This document shows, one piece after another, positions 27,204 through 36,916 of a stretch of 64,000 bases of DNA. A program made the position numbers and the translations under genes. The notes below the pieces were generated by a model that was given only the letters and a program-made list of their open reading frames with translations, was not told where the DNA came from and did not search any database. The DNA comes from Streptomyces sp. NBC_00582 (lineage in GTDB: Bacteria; Actinomycetota; Actinomycetes; Streptomycetales; Streptomycetaceae). The stretch's first letter is position 1. Every line of letters starts with the position of its first letter. The DNA is taken from the NCBI RefSeq assembly GCF_036345155.1, contig NZ_CP107773.1:1-64000 (forward strand). Direction: 5' to 3'.

Positions 27204-29258
27204 ATGACTACCGTTGCCGCCGGAAGGGCATTTTCCAGCTCTTCCGAGTACCAGACCGCCGTGCGACAGGCCCGTGAGGCCGCCGCGTCCTACTACGGCG
27301 ACGGCGACAGCCCGCTCGATGACGCGACCTACGACCAGCTGGTCCGCAACATCGAGGCCTGGGAGACGGACCACCCGGAGGATGTGGTGGACGACTCCCC
27401 GACCGGCAAGGTGGGCGCAGGTGCGGGCCCGGCCGGAGACGTCGCTCACACCACGCGCTTGTTGTCGCTCAGCAACGTCTTCAGCCCGGCGGAACTCAAT
27501 TCCTGGGGGGCGTCCGTGGATCGACGGCTGGGCCGCCCGGTGTCCGGAGGCTGGGCGACCGAGGTGAAGCTGGACGGCAACGCCATCGTCGCGCGCTACC
27601 AGGACGGTCTGCTGGCCCAGGTCCTCAAGCGTGGAAACGGCAGCCACGGCGAAGACGTCAGCCACGTCATCGGCACCATCGTCGGACTGCCGGTCCAGCT
27701 CCCCCAGCCGGTCACGTTCGAGGTCCGCGGTGAAGTGCTCTTCACCCGGACGCAGTTCGAGTACGCCAACACGGTGCGCGTCGAACACGGCGCGAAGGTC
27801 TTCGCAAACGCGCGCAACGGCGCCTCGGGCACTCTTGCCGCCAAGGACCGCTCGTATCAGCTCCCCATGACCTTCTTCGCGTACGGCGCGGTCGATCTGC
27901 CCGGACATCCGTTCCTGCCGCCGGGGGCCAGCCACACGGAGATCCTTCAGGCGGTGGCCGACGCGGGCGTTCAGACGATCGCGGAGACGCCCACCTCGGT
28001 GCGCGTGGTGGCCACGCTGGCCGAGGCGCAGCAGCGGGTGGATGAGATCGCCGCGCTGCGGCCGTCGCTTCCGTTCGAGGTCGACGGTGTGGTGATCAAG
28101 GCCAACGACACGGCCGAGCAGGCCGCCGCTGGGGTCGGCAGCCGGGTTCCGCACTGGGCCATCGCTTACAAGCTGCCCGCGGTGGAACGCATGACGACAC
28201 TCAAGGCCGTGGTGTGGGAGGTCGGCCGTACCGGGGTCATCGCCCCGACCGCCGAACTGGAGCCGGTCGAGGTGGACGGAACCATCGTTTCCCGGGCCAC
28301 GCTGCACAACCCGGCCGACATCCGCCGCCGCGATCTCCATCTTGGCGATACTGTGACCGTTCACCGGGCTGGTGATGTGATTCCGAGAGTCGAAGCACCG
28401 GTCGTCTCGCTGCGGCCGGTCGGCGCCGAGCCGGTTCCGTTGCCCGAGAAGTGCCCCAACTGCGGGGACGCGATCGACAAGTCCCAGAAGCGCTGGCGTT
28501 GCGTCAAGGGCAACGCGTGCCGCCTGCCCGCGCTGATCGAGTACGCCGCCGGGCGCGACCAGCTCGACATCGACGGTCTCGGCAAGCGGTACGTCCAGGC
28601 CCTCGTCGGCTCCGGGGCCGTCGCGGACATCGGCGACCTGTTCGGCCTCACGGTCGAGCAGCTCACCGCCGCCTCCGGCAGCGCTAAGCGTGGTGCCAAG
28701 CTGGCCGAGCAGATCGAGGCCGCCAAGTCGCTGCCGCTCAACCGCATCTTCTGCGCACTCGGCATCCTGGGCACCGGGCGGAGCATGGCCCGCCGGATCG
28801 CCGCTTACTTCCTCAAGATGGAGGAGATCCGCAAGGCTGATGCTGCGGCGCTGCGTGGGGTGGAGGGCATCGGGGCGGAGAAGGCACCGGTGATCGTCCA
28901 GCAGATCGCCGAGCAGGCCCCGGTCATCGACAAGCTCATCGCTGCGGGCGTCAACATGACCGAGCCGCAGAAAGACTCCGGCGTCGTGGGCAGCAAGCCC
29001 TTGACCGGGAAGACCGTGGTCGTCACCGGAAAGATGACCGGGCCTCTCGACGGCCTGGGGCGCGGTGACATGACCGCCCTGATCGAGAAGGCCGGCGGCC
29101 GGGCGGGCAGCAGCGTCACCGCCAAGACGGACTACCTCGTCGCTGCCACCGCGGCGAACGGCAGGCTGAGTTCGAAGGCAGTCAGCGCGGCGGCTCTGGG
29201 TGTGGAGGTCCTCACGCCGGAGGCCTTCGCCGAACTGATCGAGGGCTATCTCGACTGA
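27204..29258 (+). CDS. ligA: NAD+-dependent DNA ligase
   Basis: 684 aa, normal length. Order: NAD-binding Ia domain (AASYYGDGDSPLDDATYDQL), adenylation domain with the KLDGN nucleophile lysine near residue 120, OB fold, four-Cys zinc finger (CPNC, then WRCVKGNACR, about 417-438), HhH domain, and a C-terminal BRCT domain from about 597 (LTGKTVVVTGKM). All key residues seem present, so it should seal nicks using NAD+. ATG 27204 has AAAGGA upstream. It is the last gene of the operon from promoter copy 3. A second ligA beside the chromosomal one is unusual and points to self-sufficient replication or repair. Confidence 0.95.
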   Translation: MTTVAAGRAFSSSSEYQTAVRQAREAAASYYGDGDSPLDDATYDQLVRNIEAWETDHPEDVVDDSPTGKVGAGAGPAGDVAHTTRLLSLSNVFSPAELNSWGASVDRRLGRPVSGGWATEVKLDGNAIVARYQDGLLAQVLKRGNGSHGEDVSHVIGTIVGLPVQLPQPVTFEVRGEVLFTRTQFEYANTVRVEHGAKVFANARNGASGTLAAKDRSYQLPMTFFAYGAVDLPGHPFLPPGASHTEILQAVADAGVQTIAETPTSVRVVATLAEAQQRVDEIAALRPSLPFEVDGVVIKANDTAEQAAAGVGSRVPHWAIAYKLPAVERMTTLKAVVWEVGRTGVIAPTAELEPVEVDGTIVSRATLHNPADIRRRDLHLGDTVTVHRAGDVIPRVEAPVVSLRPVGAEPVPLPEKCPNCGDAIDKSQKRWRCVKGNACRLPALIEYAAGRDQLDIDGLGKRYVQALVGSGAVADIGDLFGLTVEQLTAASGSAKRGAKLAEQIEAAKSLPLNRIFCALGILGTGRSMARRIAAYFLKMEEIRKADAAALRGVEGIGAEKAPVIVQQIAEQAPVIDKLIAAGVNMTEPQKDSGVVGSKPLTGKTVVVTGKMTGPLDGLGRGDMTALIEKAGGRAGSSVTAKTDYLVAATAANGRLSSKAVSAAALGVEVLTPEAFAELIEGYLD

Positions 29259-29276
29259 TTCATGCCATCCGTCCGC

Positions 29277-29303
29277 GGGGCCGCGCCGTCACGGCGCGGC
29301 CCC
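29277..29303 (+). terminator. Terminator-like hairpin after ligA
   Basis: GGGGCCGCGCCG (29277-29288) pairs perfectly with 29292-29303 across a TCA loop, 19 nt after the ligase stop. Confidence 0.9.
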
Positions 29304-29422
29304 GGGGCGCTCTGCCGCCCCGCACGCCGGACCGGTACCTGCTCGGCTTACGCGAGCCACGGTGCCCGCCCGCGAGCTCCGGCCGACAGCGCGCCGCTGC
29401 GCCTGCACCCACCTCCCGAATG

Positions 29423-29451
29423 TTGCTTAATTGGATTTATAGCGGTAGAGT
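29423..29451 (+). promoter_or_regulatory. Repeated promoter copy 4
   Basis: -35 TTGCTT (29423-29428), 17-bp spacer starting AATTGGATTTA, -10 TAGAGT (29446-29451): the consensus form. It drives the TetR gene. The palindrome ATGGCGCGCCAT (29472-29483) lies 20 nt further on. Confidence 0.92.
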
Positions 29452-29544
29452 TGCAGTCAGTTGACCGCCGGATGGCGCGCCATTTCTCGCGCGCAACTCC
29501 CGCTCAGCAACTCCACCCCGCCGTAAGCAGTTTCGAAGGACACC

Positions 29545-30177
29545 ATGACCATCAATACGACCAGCCCCGCCGTGGCCGTCGACGGACGTATCGTCGGCGA
29601 GCGCGCCCTTGCCACCCGGCAGCGGCTTGCCGATGCCCTCGCGCACCTCCTGAGCTCGCAGCCCTTCCGTGACATCAAGGTCATCGACATCGCCCGTCAG
29701 GCGGGTACTTCGCCCGCCACCTTCTACCAGTACTTCTCCAGCGTCGAGGACGCGCTTCAGCTGGTTGCCCATCACGTCATCCAGGAGAGCAGTCAGTTGA
29801 CATCCGACACCGCGGCAACGGAAGGCATTGGCGGACTGACCGACGCGCGGCAGGTGATCGACCGGCTGTTCGGCTTCTGGCAGACGCACCAGGCGGTCAT
29901 TCGCGCGATCGACGCGAAAGCGGCCGAGGGGGACGAGCGGTTCGTCGAGGTTCGCAACCAGCTGCTCAGCGCCGCCGGAACTCCCCTGGACAGGGCCATG
30001 GAGCGGCAGGGTCCCTCTGCACGGTCCATGATGCGCCCGAAGGTCCTGGCGGGTGCCCTGGTCATGCTCCTGGCGTCGGCAGCCACCCATGAGAGCGGGT
30101 TCGCAGCCTGGGGAACACGAGACGAACTGCGCGACTGCCTCGCGTCGCTGCTGGTCAACAGCATCAAGGCGGCGTGA
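29545..30177 (+). CDS. TetR-family transcriptional regulator
   Basis: 210 aa. The N-terminal HTH is clear: RLADALAHLLSSQPFRDI, then IDIARQAGTSPATFYQYFSS (about residues 48-67). The C-terminal ligand/dimer domain is helical (QVIDRLFGFWQTHQAVIRAI). AAGGA precedes ATG 29545. The gene is driven by the repeated promoter alone and is followed by a terminator. As the only classical repressor within the promoter array it is the best candidate to control that family, including itself; this is inference. Confidence 0.92.
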   Translation: MTINTTSPAVAVDGRIVGERALATRQRLADALAHLLSSQPFRDIKVIDIARQAGTSPATFYQYFSSVEDALQLVAHHVIQESSQLTSDTAATEGIGGLTDARQVIDRLFGFWQTHQAVIRAIDAKAAEGDERFVEVRNQLLSAAGTPLDRAMERQGPSARSMMRPKVLAGALVMLLASAATHESGFAAWGTRDELRDCLASLLVNSIKAA

Positions 30178-30397
30178 CCTCGTGACTGATGCGGCCAGCG
30201 CCGACCAAGCAGCGGGCCACTCCTGCCCCCTGCCCCCGCACTTGGACCGCCCGCCGCGGGCACAGCCTCTTGCAGCCGCGCCACAACGCCAACGCCCCGG
30301 AAAATCGGGCGCTCACGCTGACAGCCCATACGGTGCGCACCGAGGCCCCCTCGATCGCCCCAGAAAAGCCGATCGCCCGTCCGTCGTGCCGCCCCCA

Positions 30398-30431
30398 CTC
30401 CCGCACTCACTGAACTCTGTGAGTGCGGGAG
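30398..30431. terminator. Bidirectional terminator between convergent genes
   Basis: CTCCCGCACTCAC (30398-30410) pairs perfectly with GTGAGTGCGGGAG (30419-30431) across 8 nt, between the ends of the TetR and epimerase-like genes. Confidence 0.85.
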
Positions 30432-30516
30432 CCGTACGGCCGGGCAGCGCATGCCAGGTCAGCCTCCGCCGGGACACCACCAGGGAGGCAGGATTGTTGA
30501 CGTGGTGCGCGGACGG

Positions 30517-31341
30517 TCACACGGGCTCGGTGCAGAACCGTCGGGCACCGCGCAGTGTGGTCCGCAGGATCCGCTGGGTCGCCTGACTGTCGAGGCGTAC
30601 GTCGAGGGCTCCAGGAAGGATGCTTTCGGCCCGCAGACCCGTGGGCAGACAGGAGGGATCGAGCCCGTCACGCCTGGCGATGAGGGTGCCGAGCTCGTGC
30701 CGGCTCAAGGCGTCGGCCCCTGCGAGATGGTGGATGCCCGCCGCCTCGCTCGACGCCAGTTCCAGCAGTGCGGCGGCCAGGTCGGCGACGTGTACCGGGC
30801 AGCGGATGTCGTCGATGAACAGGGCGCCGTCGCAGCCGGCGGCGAGTTTGTGGACCATGTGCTCGTGTTCGGAACGCCCATAACCGATGATCAGCGAAGT
30901 ACGGGCGACCAGGGCCCCCGGATGCACGGCGAGGACCCCGGTCTCTGCCGCAGCCTTGGCCGCGCCGTACGGAGTGACGGGGTCAGGAAGGCAGGACTCG
31001 TCGTAGTGGACTCGGGCGCCGGAGAAGACCGAGTCGCTGGACACGTGGACCATACGGGTTCCGTACCTCGCCGCGGCCATCGCAAGCTGGATGGGCCCCT
31101 CTGCCGTAATCGCCCAGTCAGCTCCGCCACTCGACACGTTGAGGACGAGATGCGGGCTCACCTCAGCCATGACGGCTTCCAAGCGTCCAACGTCCCGCAG
31201 ATCAAGCGGGTACCACGCCGCTGAGGAGGCGTCGCCCGGCTTGGTCACGTACGTAGCAACCGTCTTATGCCCCGCCGTTCTCGCCTGCCGGACCAGCTCG
31301 GCCCCCAGAAAGCCGCTGCCGCCGACGATCAGAGCTGTCAT
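30517..31341 (-). CDS. NAD(P)-dependent sugar epimerase/reductase (RmlD-like SDR)
   Basis: 274 aa, typical for RmlD-like reductases. The nucleotide-binding GGSGFLG is at the N-terminus, VHVSSDSVFSG lies in the middle, and the catalytic Tyr-Lys appears as YGAAKAAAE. A C-terminal helical part follows. ATG 31341 is preferred over an ATG three codons earlier. It probably reduces or epimerises a nucleotide sugar; no sugar cluster surrounds it. It is the first gene of the region that interrupts the repeated-promoter array. Confidence 0.85.
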   Translation of the reverse strand: MTALIVGGSGFLGAELVRQARTAGHKTVATYVTKPGDASSAAWYPLDLRDVGRLEAVMAEVSPHLVLNVSSGGADWAITAEGPIQLAMAAARYGTRMVHVSSDSVFSGARVHYDESCLPDPVTPYGAAKAAAETGVLAVHPGALVARTSLIIGYGRSEHEHMVHKLAAGCDGALFIDDIRCPVHVADLAAALLELASSEAAGIHHLAGADALSRHELGTLIARRDGLDPSCLPTGLRAESILPGALDVRLDSQATQRILRTTLRGARRFCTEPV

Positions 31342-31666
31342 ACACGCCACCGTAGGCGCAATCCCGGTCCCGAACCATGGAACCGAGAACCCTCTCGGAT
31401 CGCACCGTTCCTGATCTACCTGGCGTACAAGGTCAGCTCGTCAACGCCCGACTCACGTCTACGGATTAACGGCAGCGCCATCGACCGGGGATCGACTTCC
31501 GGCCTGAGCCTGGCGGGGGCTTGTGGGGGCATGGTGCTTCCCGCGGCCCCGTAGGCGCGCGCCCATGCTCCTGCGGAGCCCGCTCCGGTGAGGACAGGCC
31601 CCTCGCCACCGAACGAGGCCCGACCTTCGCTCCCGGCGCCCGCCGATCCGCTTTGCGCCGCTGACA
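31342..31666. other. Interval without a convincing gene
   Basis: About 320 nt upstream of the epimerase-like gene. Frames are short and unbiased. A CCGAGA/TCTCGG stem (31382-31397) could be a promoter-side operator. Confidence 0.4.
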
Positions 31667-32178
31667 TCACTCCAGGGACACTGCACCGGCCGGGGAGCCG
31701 TGACGCAACTGGACGGCAACGGCGGTCGTCAGAGCGGAGCTCACCACTTTGGCGTAACCTCCGATGACGATCCGGGCATCGTCCAGCGTGCCCAGTTCGG
31801 CGTCGATCACGACACGGCGGCTGGACACCTCCACCTCGTACTCTTCGTGCCCGCGCTGGCGCACCAGGTAGGTCTCCGGGCGGAGTTCGCACTCCCAGGT
31901 CCCCGGCGTGGACTCGGCCAGGTCGACGAGGGTTCGGATCTGGTCCAGTGGGCTCTCCACGACCGGGTGGACCTCACCGGAGGCCGCCGAGTCCTGGGCC
32001 CGCCGGATGCCGGCCTGGAACTTGCCCCCGTCACCGCGGTCGACGCGTTCGCCGCGGCGAACGCCCGCCTCTGGGCCAGCATCGCCGCCGACAACCCGGG
32101 TTCCTGGTCGGAGGCCCTCCGGGACGGCGCGCTGATGTGGTCCCGCGTACCGCCGGTCTGCCGCCGGGTGAAATCCAT
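31667..32178 (-). pseudogene. Frameshifted hypothetical gene
   Basis: ATG 32178 begins one frame (MDFTRRQTGGTRDH, then MLAQRRAFAAANAS) and sensible coding resumes one frame over (KFQAGIRRAQDSA, then WECELRPETYLVRQRG) down to the stop at 31667. The change falls at a GGGGG run near 32026-32030, so one missing G would restore a protein of about 170 aa. The second half is beta-rich. No family is recognised. Confidence 0.45.
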
Positions 32179-32418
32179 GCCGTATGCCCTGACACCCGCA
32201 GGTCGCGATGACGTCGTACTCGCTCGGGGCCGGCGGCTTCCTCCGGGCAGACGGTGCGGCCCGTCGCGTACTACCCGGCACGCATCGGCCGGAGGTACGG
32301 CGGGCTCATGCCGTTCTCGTCAACACCAACGCGGCCATTCGGCATGATTGAAGGTGGGCGATCAGCCTCACGGGCATCTTCTCGTACTGGCCGCCCCGCT
32401 TCCAGGAAGGAACTCCCG

Positions 32419-34302
32419 TTGTCTCGCGCTCAGTCCGCCTCGTACCAGTCCATCTCCGTGTCCCCTCCTCCGGTCATGATCGACAGCAGGGGCACCGTGG
32501 ACCGAGACGATGCAATCGCCGTTCGTCCCCTCGACGACGGCTGGGAACTCATGGTGTACGTCGCGGATGTCGCCTCCGGCGTTGCACTGGGGAGCGCGGC
32601 CGACCAGGAGGCTTTCCGGCGCAGGGAGTCGGCATACGGCGGATGGCGGGGGACGGCGAAGATGCTGCCCCGTCCCGTGGAGGATCGGCTGACGCTGGCC
32701 GAAGACCGCCCGTGCGCCACCATGAGGGTGCGCCTGGACGTAACCAGCGACGGAATCGTGCGCCACACCGATGTCGCGCGGGCGGCGATGAGCGGGGCCA
32801 TGGCCGTCCATCACCAGGAAGTCGCCGCCGCCACCAGGGATCCAGAGCATCCCCTTCACAGCGGGCTGCGGGAGGCCGCCGCCTTGAGTGAGGTTCTACT
32901 CGCTCGCCGTCGAGACCAAGGCGCCCTCGCCCTGTATGACCTCCTCAGTGGCTGGGCGACCGACGAGGACGGCGCCGTGGTCCGTCTTGCGGCCTTCGAA
33001 CGCAACATCGGCTACAAGGTCGTCCAGGAGTGCATGATCGCCGCGAACACGGCACTGGCCGCGTGGGCGGCGGAGCGCGATCTGCCGGTCCTGTTCCGCA
33101 ATCACTCGGCCGCCAGGGTTTCCCCGCCCCGAAGTGAGCTCCTGGAGGACCTCGACCTCGCCTTCGCCGACGGCTCTCCGGCGCGTCTGGAAGCGCTGCA
33201 ACAGCGGACCCTCATGACCATGAAAGCAGCCGAGTACGCGCCATACATGGGTGGCCACTGGGGTCTGAACCTTCCCGGCTACGTTCACGCCACGTCCCCA
33301 CTGCGCCGCTACGCCGACTTGGTCGTGCAACGAATCATCTTCAGCCACCTCGACAACAGCGCCTCCCCATACGGGGAGGACGAACTCTCCAGTGTCGCAG
33401 GAGCCCTGAACGATGGCGCTCGTGCGGACCGCCAGGCCCAGCAGGAGTCGTTCAAGTCGTCGGCACACACTCGCGCACGGCGGGCAGCGGCGGCAGCAGC
33501 AGCCGACTACTCCGCGCTCGACAGCAAGGCCTTCCACGCGGTTCTCAAGCGCGGCTGCAAGGACAACATCGCGGGCCCCTCCCTCGTCGAAGAGACCGGC
33601 CGGCGCGCTGCCGCCCAGCAGCTCACCTCGCTCGAACTGCAACTGGTTCTGCTCGTCGCCGACGGGACAGGCTGGGAAGTTGCCCGCACCGCCTGCCTGG
33701 CGGCGATCGCGGCGGCGCCGGAGACGGCCATCTCCGTGCTCTCTGTGCACGCCCAGGTCAACGACCTGCCGCTACCGCGATTCGCGGACGGCAGCACGGG
33801 CCAGGCACCTCACACCGTCTTCAGCGCACAGGCTTCGTGGACCGCCGCAGACGGTGAAGTCCGCGGGAGCACGCGCTCGGCGTCGGCCAAGAAAGCAGCC
33901 AGGCACCAGGCCGCTGTCAGCCTGCTCGCCCGCCTCGCCGAGTTGCCCGATCCTTCAAAGGATCTTGCGGAACCTGCACCCGAAGCCTTGACCGCGACGA
34001 GGGGTCCCGCGCCGACGGTTACTGATGTCAGGTCACCCCTGTCGATGCTCAACGAGTACGCACAGATCCGTGTCATCAGCGGCCTGGAGTACTCCGTGAC
34101 CGGAGAGGGCCCCGATCACCTACCCACCTTCACCTGCACGGCGCACGCGGTGTGCGAGGGCCGATCTCTCGCTGGTGAATCCTCGGCAGCTTCGAAGGCT
34201 GCGGCGAAGACTGCGGCCGCCGACAGTCTGCTGGCGCAAGTCCACGAAGTACGGGCGAGCACGAACGCAGACACCTCCGTGAACAGCGGGAGCCAACGAT
34301 GA
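32419..34302 (+). CDS. RNB-domain exoribonuclease with C-terminal dsRNA-binding-like domains
   Basis: 627 aa; TTG 32419 has GGAAGGA upstream. The N-terminus goes straight into the RNase II/R catalytic motif (SRGTVDRDDAIAV, about residues 21-33), which holds the metal-binding aspartates. The RNB body ends with HATSPLRRYADLVVQR near 295. No cold-shock, OB or S1 domains flank it, unlike RNase R. The C-terminal part has two dsRBD-like units, marked by SASAKKAARHQAAVSLL and SSAASKAAAKTAAADSLL, the Lys/Ala helix typical of dsRBDs. It should degrade RNA 3' to 5', with targeting to structured or double-stranded RNA inferred. Confidence 0.85.
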   Translation: MSRAQSASYQSISVSPPPVMIDSRGTVDRDDAIAVRPLDDGWELMVYVADVASGVALGSAADQEAFRRRESAYGGWRGTAKMLPRPVEDRLTLAEDRPCATMRVRLDVTSDGIVRHTDVARAAMSGAMAVHHQEVAAATRDPEHPLHSGLREAAALSEVLLARRRDQGALALYDLLSGWATDEDGAVVRLAAFERNIGYKVVQECMIAANTALAAWAAERDLPVLFRNHSAARVSPPRSELLEDLDLAFADGSPARLEALQQRTLMTMKAAEYAPYMGGHWGLNLPGYVHATSPLRRYADLVVQRIIFSHLDNSASPYGEDELSSVAGALNDGARADRQAQQESFKSSAHTRARRAAAAAAADYSALDSKAFHAVLKRGCKDNIAGPSLVEETGRRAAAQQLTSLELQLVLLVADGTGWEVARTACLAAIAAAPETAISVLSVHAQVNDLPLPRFADGSTGQAPHTVFSAQASWTAADGEVRGSTRSASAKKAARHQAAVSLLARLAELPDPSKDLAEPAPEALTATRGPAPTVTDVRSPLSMLNEYAQIRVISGLEYSVTGEGPDHLPTFTCTAHAVCEGRSLAGESSAASKAAAKTAAADSLLAQVHEVRASTNADTSVNSGSQR

Positions 34303-34464
34303 CGTACTCGGGGCCCCGTAGACGGCCGGGCCGCGCCGCGAGGTCGCGCGCCGGTGCGGGGGCGCTGTCGCCGGAACCCGGCTGCCGGGCGACGTGGCAC
34401 CCGGGATACCAGGCCGACTGTGCCGGTGCCCCCACGGCTTCGGCACGAGCAGCCGTCCTACCGT

Positions 34465-35025
34465 TCAGCGCCCCGAGTCGGGGACAGGCCGGTCCTCGCC
34501 TTGTGCTTGTGTGAACGCGTTCAGCATCGCCACACGCGTGCGTTCCCGGCCTGCCATACGGCGAGGAGAGGAGGCTTCCGCCTGCCACTGGGCATAGTCC
34601 AGCACCCGCTGGTCGAACCAATGTCGCCGAGCCTCAGCTACCTGAAGGGACGGAGCCGTACGGATCGCTGTCTCAGCAACATCCGCATCGGGCGGGTCAA
34701 GCGCGTACTCCAACTCCACGCGGGCCAGGACTTCCTGGCCGGCCGTTGTGCCCTGAAGCCACAGCACCAGAGCAGGATCCTCGGCGAACTGCAGCCGGAG
34801 CCGCTCGCGACCGGCCGAGGACTCCGTCATGCTCAGGTACCTGCCCGGATCCGATCCGGCATGTAGGTGGGCGGAGGCCTCCGGGCTCTCGCGCACGATC
34901 CGGACCACATGCTCGAGCACAGCGGCCGTCCGCACGACGGAGGCCGAGTCCGGGTCGTACGGCCGCGGGCCCGGATCACCGGGCTCCCACGCCCTGGATG
35001 CCGCTATCTGCTCTTCGATGTCCAC
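34465..35025 (-). CDS. Hypothetical protein, 186 aa
   Basis: GTG 35025 has GGGAG 5 nt upstream. The protein is acidic and helical (VLEHVVRIVRESPEASAHL, then LQFAEDPALVLWLQG) and ends in a basic tail. It converges on the RNB gene. No family is recognised. Confidence 0.6.
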   Translation of the reverse strand: MDIEEQIAASRAWEPGDPGPRPYDPDSASVVRTAAVLEHVVRIVRESPEASAHLHAGSDPGRYLSMTESSAGRERLRLQFAEDPALVLWLQGTTAGQEVLARVELEYALDPPDADVAETAIRTAPSLQVAEARRHWFDQRVLDYAQWQAEASSPRRMAGRERTRVAMLNAFTQAQGEDRPVPDSGR

Positions 35026-35070
35026 CGTGCTCCCACCCCGCACCCCTTATGACCAGGTATTCAGCGTAGT

Positions 35071-35430
35071 TCACGCGATGTGCAGTTGGCCGAGCGGCCG
35101 TCCCTGGTCAGCCCGCGCGACGACGAGCGCCGCGAGGTCGTTCTCGTCGTGGAAGACGGGCCCCTGCCACGACGGTGGAGCCGCGACGGCTTCGAGTCGA
35201 ACCTCGGTGCCGAACCTGCCGGCCGAGTCGTAGAGCTGCTGCAGGACTTCCAGCGCCCGGACATTGACCTCACCGATGAATGCCGTCCAGAGGCGGGTGA
35301 CCGGATCGAACCCGGCCACGGAGCGGAGCAGCTGCCGCTGCTGCTCGAAGCTCTCGGGGTCCTGGGGGGCGGAGGTGGCGGAGACCCGCAGCAGCCAGGC
35401 CGTGCGGGCGGTCTGAGGTATCGAGGTCAT
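35071..35430 (-). CDS. Hypothetical protein, 119 aa
   Basis: ATG 35430 is chosen (MTSIPQTARTAWLLRVS); an in-frame ATG at 35460 is an alternative. It has a mixed alpha/beta pattern with RALEVLQQLYDSAGRFG. It is oriented with, and just downstream of, the PLD and kinase-helicase genes, and 45 nt upstream of the next unknown gene. No family is recognised. Confidence 0.5.
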   Translation of the reverse strand: MTSIPQTARTAWLLRVSATSAPQDPESFEQQRQLLRSVAGFDPVTRLWTAFIGEVNVRALEVLQQLYDSAGRFGTEVRLEAVAAPPSWQGPVFHDENDLAALVVARADQGRPLGQLHIA

Positions 35431-35518
35431 GCCGATGACCGTAGCCGTGGCCACTGACATCGCGTCCGGCCCGGGGCGAGGGCGCGGCGGCGGACAGTGT
35501 GCAGGGTCCTCGGCTTGG

Positions 35519-36916
35519 CTACCGGCGTTGTTGGTCGATCAGGTCGGTGTAGCGGTCGTACTGGGCGTCGGCGACCTGACGGTTGCGTACGAGGCTTCCT
35601 TCCTCCATGCGGTACGTGCGGTCGGGATCGCCCCGGAAGGAGAGCCAGTTGAAGCTGGTGGTGACCCAGACGTCGTCGTAGACGAGAACCTTGGCGTGCG
35701 TGCTCTTGAGTCGGGTGAAGGTGAACTTGGCGGGATACCGAGCGGCGAGGTTGCTGAGTTTCCGTACGGCCGCCTGGTCGGTCCTGGTGTCGTTCTCCTC
35801 GTACCCGTAGGCGATGTGGATGGGCACACCGCGGGCAAGGCGGCTCTCCAGCTTTCCGAGGAATTCCGTGGTGATGATCGCGTTCTTGATCCACGGCGAG
35901 ATGATCAGCAGCCTGCGGTGAGCCTGGGTGAGGGCCTCGTCGAGCAGCTCGGGGTGTTCGAAGACGCCGATGGCCCGGATCTCGTCTTGCAGCAGCTCGG
36001 GGCCGGCTGGCGCGACCGGTGTGGGGGACGCGGAGCCGACTTGAAGTGCGGCCTGTTCGGCGCGCTGCTGGGTGACCTCCGGGAGCGCGACGCGGGCCTT
36101 CTCCAGGTCTGGTTCCAAGACAGGGCGGTCGGGAGCCGGCTCCACCTTGATGCCGAGGGAGGCGGCACCGCCGAGGCTGATCAAAGCAATTTCATGGTGG
36201 TGGCTGAGCTCGCCGTCGACGACGACCCCGAGTTGGATGTCGGTGCGGTCCGGGTCGGCGTACACGAGGACCTTCGCCGGCATGACGCGGCGGGCCTTGG
36301 CCTGGCTGATGCCTCGTACCTGGAGGACTTCGCGGTCGGTGTTTCCTCGCTCGCGCAGCAGGGCGTTGATGTCGGCGGCGGAGATGTCGCCGATCTCCAC
36401 GAGTCCGGCATGCGGGGCTGGCAGCATCAGGGTGTCGGTCTCTTCGGACTGTCCGCGGGGGATGACGGTGTGCCGGTCGTAGGGGCGCACCTTTCCCAGG
36501 AGCTGGTCGTAGACGACGGGTTGGTCGACGCGCACGGGGGTGATGGCCGCCATTTCGCGGGCGGTCTGTTCGCCGCGGGCGGTGAGGCGCAAATTCCGGG
36601 TGCTGGGCGGCTGACCGGGGGCGGGCAGGGTGTAGGTGAGGTTGTCCGCGCTGAAGTGGTCGGCGACGGTCTGACTGACCATGCGTTCGGGGAGTCCGAG
36701 CATGCCGGCGATGGAGGCTTCGCTGGGGACCTTGTTGTTGACCAGGCGGAGGACGAACTCGTCGAGCAGGGCGAGGCGTTTGCGGTCCTGCGCCAAGACG
36801 TCCGCGGTGATCAGGGCGACGGGCAGGGCGGCGTCGATGATGGCCACGAGTTCGAGGCCGGGACGCGCGTTGTGGAAGCGGACGGCGAGGAGGCTGTCGA
36901 GACTAAAGGTAGGCAT
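35519..36916 (-). CDS. mkoB: Phospholipase D-like nuclease, probable Mokosh MkoB
   Basis: 465 aa. The C-terminal third is a PLD fold with one HKD motif, THAKVLVYDD, followed by TSFNWLSFRGD; such single-HKD proteins act as dimers. Before it, IISPWIKNAIITTEFLGKL marks the first PLD strand. The N-terminal 270 residues are unassigned. ATG 36916 overlaps the kinase-helicase gene by 14 nt, so the two are co-translated. A kinase-SF1 helicase next to a PLD nuclease is the published composition of Mokosh type I antiphage systems. The assignment rests on domains, not a search. Confidence 0.75.
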   Translation of the reverse strand: MPTFSLDSLLAVRFHNARPGLELVAIIDAALPVALITADVLAQDRKRLALLDEFVLRLVNNKVPSEASIAGMLGLPERMVSQTVADHFSADNLTYTLPAPGQPPSTRNLRLTARGEQTAREMAAITPVRVDQPVVYDQLLGKVRPYDRHTVIPRGQSEETDTLMLPAPHAGLVEIGDISAADINALLRERGNTDREVLQVRGISQAKARRVMPAKVLVYADPDRTDIQLGVVVDGELSHHHEIALISLGGAASLGIKVEPAPDRPVLEPDLEKARVALPEVTQQRAEQAALQVGSASPTPVAPAGPELLQDEIRAIGVFEHPELLDEALTQAHRRLLIISPWIKNAIITTEFLGKLESRLARGVPIHIAYGYEENDTRTDQAAVRKLSNLAARYPAKFTFTRLKSTHAKVLVYDDVWVTTSFNWLSFRGDPDRTYRMEEGSLVRNRQVADAQYDRYTDLIDQQRR

